Source of the DNA: CAYQZD01 sp964421875
Lineage (GTDB): Bacteria > Electryoneota > Tariuqbacteria > Tariuqbacterales > Tariuqbacteraceae
Reading direction: 5' to 3'
Assembly: GCA_964421875.1 (NCBI GenBank)
Contig: CAYQZD010000007.1
Coordinates: 1 to 59,148 of the forward strand
DNA length: 59,148 bases
The notes beneath the pieces were generated by a model that saw only the letters and a list, made by a program, of their open reading frames with translations, was not told where the DNA came from and ran no database searches. A program made the position numbers and the translations under genes. Shown here one piece after another: positions 1 to 6,938 of the stretch. Position 1 is the stretch's first letter. Each line of letters starts with the position of its first letter.

Positions 1-2
1 TG

Positions 3-2711
3 TTCCTAATCGATGGTAGCGCGCTGGCTTACAGATCATATTTCGCCTTCCAAAGGACCCCGCTCACAGACTCCGGAGGCCGCAATGTGTCCGCAGTGTA
101 CGGATTCTTCCTCACCCTGTTCGCTATTATCGAGCGCGAAAAGCCGGAATACCTCGCTATCGCCTTCGACACCAAAGCCCCCACCTTCAGGCATAAGGTA
201 TTCCCCCAGTACAAAGCCACCCGCCAGAAAATGCCTGAAGATATGGCTGACCAACTCCCCGTCCTTCATGACACCCTCGAAGCCTCCCATATACCGATGA
301 TTTCCCAGGAGGGACTGGAGGCCGACGATATAATGGGAGCCGCCGCCAAAACCGCGGAAAAGGCGGGAATCGAAGTGATGCTGGTCACCGGCGACAAGGA
401 TTTTTTCCAACTGGTCAGCGATAAAATCAAGGTTTACAACCTGCGCAAAAGCGCCGCAGACCCGGAAATCCTCAACCCGAAGGGAGTTACCGAGAAATTC
501 GGAGTCCCGCCGGATAAAGTTATCGAGGTGTTGGCGCTGATGGGGGATTCGTCGGACAATATCCCCGGCGTCAAAGGTATCGGTCCTAAAACCGCAATCA
601 GCCTCATCGAATCCTACGGCTCGGTTCAAGGCGTGTATGAACATCTGGATGAAATCAAAGATAGTCAGAAAACAAAACTGGAGACCGACCGCGGCAACGC
701 CCTGTTATCCCGCGATTTGGTGACCATCAAAACCGACCTTGAAATGGATTTCGACCTCGACCGCTGGAAATTGAAGCTGGACGGTGAGAAATTGGCGGAC
801 AAATTTCGGGAGCTGGAATTCCTTTCACTGCTGAAATACCTCAAGGTTCCGGAAAAATCCCCGGAAAAAGTGGAATACCACACGGTAACCACCCCGGAAA
901 GCCTCCAATCCCTGATTGATAAGCTGGGAAAAGCCCCCCTCTTCGCCTTCGACACCGAAACCACCTCCCAACATCCGATGCTGGCGGAATTGGTGGGCCT
1001 GTCGTTTTCCTGCTGTGACCGGGAATCGTATTATATCCCCTGCAACGTGTTCACCCTCCCTCCCGGCTACACCCCGGAAAAGCGCCGTTATCGCTTCGGC
1101 AAACCCGCCGGCGACGAAGTATGCTTCATCCTCGATGCGCTGCAGCCCCTGCTGGAAAATCCCAATATCCCCAAATCCGCCCAAAACGCCAAATACGACA
1201 TCGCCGTCCTCAAAAACTACGCTCTCGAAGTCAAGGGATTAACTTTCGATCCTATGGTGGCGCAGTATCTGCTCGACCCCGGCGCCAGAGCCTATAACCT
1301 GGACGCGCTCTCGCTGAAATACCTCAACCTGAAGAAAATCCCCACCACCGACCTTATCGGCTCCGGAGCCAAACAAATCACGATGGACCAGGTCCCGGTG
1401 GATAAGGTCTCGAAATACGCCTGCGAAGACGCCGACTGCGCCTTCAGGCTTTCCGGCATTCTGCAGCAAAAGCTGAAAGACGAAGGGCTGGAAAAGCTCT
1501 TCCGCGAAGTGGAACTGCCCCTGATTGAGGTCCTGTCCACGATGGAGCGGAACGGTGTGGCGCTGGATACGGGATTGCTGGCGGAGATGTCCGGCGAACT
1601 GGAAACCCAGCTTGAATCGATTGAGAAGGAAATTTACCGCCTGGCGGGATTCGAATTCAACATCAACTCCCCCAAGCAGTTAGCGGAAATCCTCTTTGAA
1701 AAGCTGAACCTCCCCACCATCCGCAAAACCAAAACCGGTTATTCCACCGACGAAAGCGTGCTGAAAAAGTTGGCGGCCTTCGACCCCCTGCCCGCGGAAA
1801 TACTTAACTACCGCTCCCTGGCGAAATTGAAAAACACCTACACCGACGCCCTCCCCAGGTTAGTCAATCCCGCCACCGGCAGGGTGCACACCTCTTACAA
1901 TCAGACCGTAGCCGCCACCGGGCGGCTTTCCTCGTCCGACCCCAACCTGCAGAACATCCCGGTCCGCACCGACACCGGCGGACGCATCCGGGAAGCCTTC
2001 GTCCCCGGTAAATCCGGCTGGAAAATCCTCTCCGCCGACTATTCCCAGATTGAACTGCGCATAATGGCGCACCTCTCCGGCGACCCTAATATGCTCGAAG
2101 CCTTCAAGAACGACGAGGACATCCACCGCCGCACCGCCTCGGTGATTTTCCGGACACCCCCGGAATTGGTCACTCCCGATATCCGCCGCGCCGCCAAAGA
2201 AGTCAACTTCGGCGTCCTCTACGGGATGCGCGATTTCGGCCTGTCGGAGCGCCTCGGCATCCCCCGTAAAAGAGCCAAAGAGTTCATCGACAGCTACTTC
2301 GCCAGTTTCCCCCGGGTCTTCCAATTCATCGAAAAAACCATCGAGGACGCGCGTAAAAACGAATATGTTTCCACCATCCTGGGCAGAATCCGCCGCCTCC
2401 CGGAAATCAACAGCAAAAACCACAACATCCGCCAGAACGCGGAGCGCATCGCCATCAACACCCCCATCCAGGGATCCGCCGCCGATATGATAAAAATCGC
2501 GATGATAAATGTCCAGCGCCGAATGGAAGAGGAGAGAACGGAATCGTTCATGATAATGCAGGTGCACGATGAACTGGTCTTCGAAGTCCCGGAAAATGAG
2601 ATGGAGATGATGAAGAAATTGGTGACTGAAGAGATGGAAAACGCGATGCCCCTATCCCTGCCGGTCAAGGTAGACGCCAGTTTCGGAGATAACTGGCTGG
2701 AGGCGCATTGA
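3..2711 (+). CDS. polA: DNA polymerase I (5' end outside the window)
   Basis: DNA polymerase I, used in repair and Okazaki-fragment maturation. The frame is already open at base 3 and reads IDGSALAYRSYFAF, the conserved beginning of the 5'-3' exonuclease domain, so the true start lies a few codons before the window and the GTG at 87 is internal. Domains in order: 5'-3' exonuclease with a GVKGIGPKT helix-hairpin-helix near 570, a 3'-5' exonuclease (about 860-1480), and a family A polymerase domain to the stop. The proofreading domain keeps its metal ligands (FDTET near 948 and YACEDAD near 1415), so it should be active; many bacterial Pol I proteins have lost it. Polymerase motifs A (DYSQIELR, near 2040), B (RRAAKEVNFGVLYG, near 2185) and C (QVHDELVFE, near 2560) are intact. 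No neighbouring gene is coupled to it. Confidence 0.97.
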   Translation, partial: FLIDGSALAYRSYFAFQRTPLTDSGGRNVSAVYGFFLTLFAIIEREKPEYLAIAFDTKAPTFRHKVFPQYKATRQKMPEDMADQLPVLHDTLEASHIPMISQEGLEADDIMGAAAKTAEKAGIEVMLVTGDKDFFQLVSDKIKVYNLRKSAADPEILNPKGVTEKFGVPPDKVIEVLALMGDSSDNIPGVKGIGPKTAISLIESYGSVQGVYEHLDEIKDSQKTKLETDRGNALLSRDLVTIKTDLEMDFDLDRWKLKLDGEKLADKFRELEFLSLLKYLKVPEKSPEKVEYHTVTTPESLQSLIDKLGKAPLFAFDTETTSQHPMLAELVGLSFSCCDRESYYIPCNVFTLPPGYTPEKRRYRFGKPAGDEVCFILDALQPLLENPNIPKSAQNAKYDIAVLKNYALEVKGLTFDPMVAQYLLDPGARAYNLDALSLKYLNLKKIPTTDLIGSGAKQITMDQVPVDKVSKYACEDADCAFRLSGILQQKLKDEGLEKLFREVELPLIEVLSTMERNGVALDTGLLAEMSGELETQLESIEKEIYRLAGFEFNINSPKQLAEILFEKLNLPTIRKTKTGYSTDESVLKKLAAFDPLPAEILNYRSLAKLKNTYTDALPRLVNPATGRVHTSYNQTVAATGRLSSSDPNLQNIPVRTDTGGRIREAFVPGKSGWKILSADYSQIELRIMAHLSGDPNMLEAFKNDEDIHRRTASVIFRTPPELVTPDIRRAAKEVNFGVLYGMRDFGLSERLGIPRKRAKEFIDSYFASFPRVFQFIEKTIEDARKNEYVSTILGRIRRLPEINSKNHNIRQNAERIAINTPIQGSAADMIKIAMINVQRRMEEERTESFMIMQVHDELVFEVPENEMEMMKKLVTEEMENAMPLSLPVKVDASFGDNWLEAH

Positions 2712-2713
2712 TA

Positions 2714-2737
2714 GGGGCTGGGGGCTGGGGGCTGGGG
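2714..2737 (+). other. G-quadruplex-type G tract after polA
   Basis: Three bases after the polA stop lie four runs of four or five G separated by CT dinucleotides. Four G-runs with two-base loops fit the standard intramolecular G-quadruplex pattern on the plus strand. There is no gene in the sequence itself. It may affect transcript ends or may just be a small tandem repeat of a GGGGGCT unit. Confidence 0.5.
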
Positions 2738-2760
2738 ACTGGTGAGAAGATTATAGCTCG

Positions 2761-2957
2761 TTCCCACGCTCTGCGTGGGAATGCAGACCGGGTTGGCGGG
2801 GGATTTATTCCCCCGCAAAGGTTGTCAGAGGATAATTCCCTGACCAATCCTTATGTGTCGCAGAGTCCCCGCAATCTGCAACCATCGTAGTCATTCTGGC
2901 CGCTAAGCGAGCCAGAATCATTCTTCACCGGAGGGATTCCGGCTGCGCCGGAATGAC
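2761..2957. repeat. Cluster of three short palindromic repeats
   Basis: The 304-base gap between polA and the next gene holds three unrelated hairpins and no gene. They are TTCCCACGC/GCGTGGGAA (2761-2781), ATTCTGGC/GCCAGAAT (2893-2918) and GATTCCGGC/GCCGGAATG (about 2935-2957). The third type recurs near 22727-22747. They look like REP-type intergenic palindromes, not terminators, since none is followed by a T-run. Confidence 0.6.
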
Positions 2958-3015
2958 AAGTCGGTTAAACGCCTTATAACATTAAATGTTAAATCAACCA
3001 ACGGAGGAGAATAAA

Positions 3016-4485
3016 ATGAAAACACGGACATTTATCCCGTTTATCATCCTGCTGATTGCATCGGCAAACCTGCTTTTAGCGCAGCCCCAGCCGCCGGATA
3101 CGCTCTGGACCCAAGCTTTTGGAGGAGACAGTCTTGATATAGGTTTCAGTGTTCTACAGACATCTGATGGTGGATTCATAATTACAGGCGAAACTGAATC
3201 TTATGGAATAGGAAGTGGAGATGTCTATTTAATCAAAACCGATAATCAAGGTAATGAACAGTGGTATAACACTTTTGGGGGAGTCGGTGAAGAATGGGGT
3301 AGAACCATCAAGCAGACTTTTGATAGTGGATATATAATTGTTGGAGTGACTGAATCTTTTGGGGCAGGTTCTTGGGATATTTATTTAATCAAAACAGATA
3401 GTCAAGGGAACGAACAATGGCACAGGACTTTCGGTGGAAGTAATTGCGATGAAGGTTACGATGTCCTGCAAACATCAGATTTAGGATACATCCTTGTAGG
3501 GGAGACTGGATCTTATGGCGCAGGTTCTTATGATGTTTACTTAATCAAAACCGATAGTCAAGGATACCAACAATGGTATCAAACCTTTGGGGGAATCGAT
3601 GAAGATGAAGGCTATAGCATTCAGCAAACTACTGATGGTGGATTTATTATTGCAGGATGGACCCTGTCATATGGAGCGGGGGATAGGGATTTCTATTTAA
3701 TTAAAACCGATGAACAGGGGAATCAACAATGGGACAATACTTTCGGGGGAATTAATCTTGATGAAGGTCATTGCGTTCGTCAAACTTTCGATGGAGGATT
3801 CATAATAGTGGGAACAACTTCTTCATATGGCGCTGGTAATATGGATGTCTATTTAATTAAAACCGATAGTCTGGGAAATCAGCAGTGGTATAATACTTTT
3901 GGAGGATATGAAAATGATGGGGGATTTAAGATTGAGCAGTTATCCGACGGAGGTTTCATCATTTTGGGACTTACATGGTCTTATGGTGCTGGTGATTGCG
4001 ATGTTTATCTAATCAGAACTGACAGCCAAGGGAATGAGCTGTGGTATGAGACTTTTTGGGGAAGCGACTTTAACGGGGGCTATAGTATCCAGCAAACTTT
4101 CGATAGTGGATTCATTATTGCAGGAGGGATAGGACCTTATATTGCAGGTGATTGTGATGTCTACCTCATCCGCCTCGCTCCCGAAGGCAGTTTAGTCGAA
4201 GGATTCGGCAGCAATCGACCCGCCGCTTTCACGCTGCGCCCTGCCTGCCCCAACCCCTTCAACCCGGAAACCGTCATCGCCTTCGAACTGCCGTCGGAAG
4301 CGATGGTGAACCTCTTCGCCTATGATATTAATGGGCGGAAGGTATCGACTATCGCCAATAGCCTGTTTTCGCGCGGCTGGCGCCGGGTGAACTTCGATGG
4401 GAGCGGACTCGCCTCCGGTATATATTTCATCCGCCTGCAGGCGGGAGAGTATCAAGCGGCGCGGAAGTGTTTATTGATGAAATAA
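3016..4485 (+). CDS. Secreted seven-repeat protein with type IX-style sorting domain
   Basis: Exported protein of unknown function. The ATG at 3016 is chosen over 2986 because GGAGGA lies at 3004-3009 and the product then begins with a signal peptide (MKTRTFIPF followed by a hydrophobic stretch ending LLLAQ). Residues of about 40-390 form seven tandem repeats of 52 residues, each containing QT.DGGFII.G, SYGAG..DVYLIKTD and a W...FGG closing motif; the pattern suggests a beta-propeller-like or solenoid fold, but I do not recognise a precise family. The last 85 residues are a sorting domain (CPNPFNPETVIAFELP, YDINGRKV, GLASGIYFIRL). Base composition changes abruptly: the repeats are AT-rich and the C-terminal domain from about 4160 is GC-rich, suggesting separate histories. 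Product 489 residues. Confidence 0.85.
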   Translation: MKTRTFIPFIILLIASANLLLAQPQPPDTLWTQAFGGDSLDIGFSVLQTSDGGFIITGETESYGIGSGDVYLIKTDNQGNEQWYNTFGGVGEEWGRTIKQTFDSGYIIVGVTESFGAGSWDIYLIKTDSQGNEQWHRTFGGSNCDEGYDVLQTSDLGYILVGETGSYGAGSYDVYLIKTDSQGYQQWYQTFGGIDEDEGYSIQQTTDGGFIIAGWTLSYGAGDRDFYLIKTDEQGNQQWDNTFGGINLDEGHCVRQTFDGGFIIVGTTSSYGAGNMDVYLIKTDSLGNQQWYNTFGGYENDGGFKIEQLSDGGFIILGLTWSYGAGDCDVYLIRTDSQGNELWYETFWGSDFNGGYSIQQTFDSGFIIAGGIGPYIAGDCDVYLIRLAPEGSLVEGFGSNRPAAFTLRPACPNPFNPETVIAFELPSEAMVNLFAYDINGRKVSTIANSLFSRGWRRVNFDGSGLASGIYFIRLQAGEYQAARKCLLMK

Positions 4486-4490
4486 AAATG

Positions 4491-4558
4491 TAGGGGCGAA
4501 GCATTCTTAATATATCAATAATATTCTTAACAACTTATACCTGAATGCTTCGCCCCTA
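4491..4558. repeat. Long inverted repeat, 16-bp arms
   Basis: A 16-base arm beginning TAGGGGCGAAGC (4491-4506) is matched by its exact complement at 4543-4558, with a 36-base AT-rich loop. It starts 6 bases after the stop at 4485. The head of the arm, GTAGGGGCG, is shared with palindromes at 15865 and 17341, so this looks like one family of dispersed REP-like elements. It may also terminate transcription. Confidence 0.75.
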
Positions 4559-4569
4559 CTATAACGCAA

Positions 4570-4625
4570 AATCTTTCTCTGTATTCTGTTCTCTGTCATC
4601 TGTTCTCTGTTTTTTGTTCTCTGCA
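4570..4625. repeat. Low-complexity CTGTTCTCTGT tract
   Basis: Degenerate tandem copies of a CTGTTCTCTGT-like unit lie just before the ribosome binding site of the following gene. A similar tract occupies 11821-11886. No coding potential or defined regulatory motif is visible. Confidence 0.5.
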
Positions 4626-4659
4626 AATCACCAATCAACCGATAAATTGAGGTAAAACA

Positions 4660-6720
4660 ATGCGCATAGGCGTCGATGTGGGGGGAACCTTCACCGATGT
4701 CATCCTAATCGATGATGAAAACCATATTCACTACACCAAAACCCTGACCACGCCGGAAAATCCCGCTCAAGGCGTTCTGAACGGCGTGGCGAAAATCCTG
4801 AAAATCGCCGGAGCCGCCGCCGATAAAATCGACTACATCGTTCACGGCACCACCATCGGCACCAACACCCTTATCGAGCGCAAAGGCGCCAAAACCGGCC
4901 TAATCACCACGCAAGGCTTCCGCGACGCCCTCGAAATCGGACGCATCCAGCGCCCCCCGGAAGGGCTCTACGATTTCGATGTGGACAATCCCGCGCCGCT
5001 GGTGCCAAGATACTTGCGCCTGGACGTGGAGGAACGGGTCGGCGCCGAAGGGAAGGTGGTTCATCCTTTGAACGAGGCCTCCGCGCTTGAAGCCATCGAC
5101 GCCCTCAAGAAGGAGGGCGTGGAATCGGTGGCGGTCTGCTTTCTCTTCTCCTTCCTGCACCCTGAACACGAAGAGCGCGTGCGGGAGCTAATCGAAGCGC
5201 GGCTGCCCGGCGCGGAAGTGTCGCTCTCCTCGCAGGTCGCCCCGGAATTCCGCGAGTTTGAACGCACCTCCACCACCGTTATCGACGCTTACCTCACGCC
5301 AAGACTGAAAAGATATATCACCGACCTCAGAACCGGCCTTAAGAATAACTTCCGATGCGGAGACCTGCGGGTAATGCAGGCTTCCGGCGGCTGTATGACC
5401 GCGGATTCCGCCGAAGGGCTGGCTGTGAGAACTGTCAACTCCGGGCCTGCGGGAGGGGCTTTAGCGGGCGCCTTCATCGGCGGTCTGCTGGAGGTTGACA
5501 AAGTGATGACCGTGGATATGGGCGGCACATCCTTCGATATCGGCATCTGCGAAGGCGGCAAGCCCCGCATCACTTCCGACGGTAAATTCGCCGGCTTCCC
5601 GGTGAAAATCCCCATCATCGACGTCCACGCCATCGGCGCCGGAGGGGGCTCCATCGCCTGGATCGACCAGGGCGGAGCGCTGAATGTCGGTCCCCATTCC
5701 GCCGGAGCCGACCCGGGCCCCGCCTGTTATGGTTTGGGAGGGACCGAACCCACTGTCACCGACGCCAACCTCCTCCTGGGAAGGCTCAATCCCGCCTTCT
5801 TCTTAGGCGGCGAGATGAAACTGTCGCTGGAAGCGGCAGAGAAAGCGGTTCGGAATAAAATCGCCGGCCCCCTAGGGCTTTCCCTCGAAGAAGCCGCCGC
5901 CGGAATCATCCGTCTGGTCAACGCTTCGATGGTTAAAGGGATGAGTTCCAGTTCCATCGAAAAGGGCTACGACGTCCGCGATTTCACTCTAATAGGATTC
6001 GGCGGAGCCGGCCCGCTTCATATCGCAGACCTGGCGCAGGAGATGTCCATCTCCCGCGCAGTAGTGCCCCCCTTCGCCAGCGAGCTGTCCGCCTTAGGAC
6101 TGCTGGCAGCCGACACCCGCCACGATTATGTCCAAACTGTGATGCTGTCGGAGGAGGCGGTAAAACCTGAAAAAGTGTCGGAAATCCTAAAGGAACTCGA
6201 AGCGGAGGGCTTGAAACAGCTCGCGGCGGAAAACATCCCTCCGGACAAGCGTAAAATCCTCTATTCCGCAGACCTCCGCTACGAAGGTCAATCCTACGAC
6301 CTCAACATCCCCCTCCCCGACCGTCTGCCTTTGACCGCCAAAAACCTGGTGGGGATGACCCGAGATTTTGAGGAACTGCACAAACGCATTTACCAGTTCG
6401 AAGCTGTCGATGAAAGGATAGAACTGGTGAACCTGAGGGTCACTGCAGTGGGTGAATCCCCCAGAATCAAGATGCCGGAGGTTTCAAAACGAATAAAGGG
6501 CGTATCGACAGCAGCTAAACTGCCGATGCGTAAAATCTACTTTCATAACTATGGATTCATGGACGCTTCAATTTATCAGCGGGAGGAACTGGAATTGAGC
6601 GACGAACTCCTTGGACCCTGCGGTGTGGAGGAGACCACTACCACCACCATCATCCCCCCTGAAGCCGGGGGAAAGTTCGACCGGTGGGGTAATCTCATTA
6701 TTGAATTCCCGCGGCGCTGA
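4660..6720 (+). CDS. Hydantoinase/oxoprolinase family protein, HyuA type
   Basis: ATP-dependent hydantoinase A/5-oxoprolinase-like subunit, 686 residues, the usual length. In characterised relatives (N-methylhydantoinase, acetone carboxylase, oxoprolinase) this subunit uses ATP to activate a cyclic amide or ketone. The ASKHA-type phosphate-binding start (MRIGVDVGGTFTDVI), HGTTIGTNTLIERKGAKTGL, NSGPAGG (near 5440), VDMGGTSFDIG (near 5515), GAGGGSIAWID and SAGADPGPACYG are all present, so it appears intact. The start follows GAGGT at 4649-4653. Unusually, no HyuB partner gene lies on either side; the next gene is a secreted CotH protein. The substrate cannot be deduced; the partner may be encoded elsewhere. 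Confidence 0.9.
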   Translation: MRIGVDVGGTFTDVILIDDENHIHYTKTLTTPENPAQGVLNGVAKILKIAGAAADKIDYIVHGTTIGTNTLIERKGAKTGLITTQGFRDALEIGRIQRPPEGLYDFDVDNPAPLVPRYLRLDVEERVGAEGKVVHPLNEASALEAIDALKKEGVESVAVCFLFSFLHPEHEERVRELIEARLPGAEVSLSSQVAPEFREFERTSTTVIDAYLTPRLKRYITDLRTGLKNNFRCGDLRVMQASGGCMTADSAEGLAVRTVNSGPAGGALAGAFIGGLLEVDKVMTVDMGGTSFDIGICEGGKPRITSDGKFAGFPVKIPIIDVHAIGAGGGSIAWIDQGGALNVGPHSAGADPGPACYGLGGTEPTVTDANLLLGRLNPAFFLGGEMKLSLEAAEKAVRNKIAGPLGLSLEEAAAGIIRLVNASMVKGMSSSSIEKGYDVRDFTLIGFGGAGPLHIADLAQEMSISRAVVPPFASELSALGLLAADTRHDYVQTVMLSEEAVKPEKVSEILKELEAEGLKQLAAENIPPDKRKILYSADLRYEGQSYDLNIPLPDRLPLTAKNLVGMTRDFEELHKRIYQFEAVDERIELVNLRVTAVGESPRIKMPEVSKRIKGVSTAAKLPMRKIYFHNYGFMDASIYQREELELSDELLGPCGVEETTTTTIIPPEAGGKFDRWGNLIIEFPRR

Positions 6721-6723
6721 ATT

Positions 6724-6835
6724 ATTATAGTGCTTGTAGCAAAACTCTAACAATGTCATTGCGAGGAAGCGAAGCGACGAAGCAATCTATCTGTTATATA
6801 ACACTTTAAAGATTGCTTCACTTCGTTCGCAATGA
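6724..6835. repeat. Dispersed palindromic element, copy 1
   Basis: An imperfect inverted repeat with arms built on GTCATTGCGAGGAAGCGAAG and GATTGCTTCACTTCG, around an AT-rich centre (GTTATATAACACTTTAAAG). A near-identical copy, including about 25 bases of flank (GTGCTTGTAG.AAAACTCT), occurs in opposite orientation at 21690-21818. Together with the CotH leader this fills the 218-base gap after hyuA. Confidence 0.8.
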
Positions 6836-6938
6836 AAAATGGGTGATTTTACAACATAAACTATATAAATACAAAACCTTATACTAACCCAATCTCCAAC
6901 TGTGAAAAATCGAGAAAAACAAAATTCAGGAGATTCCT

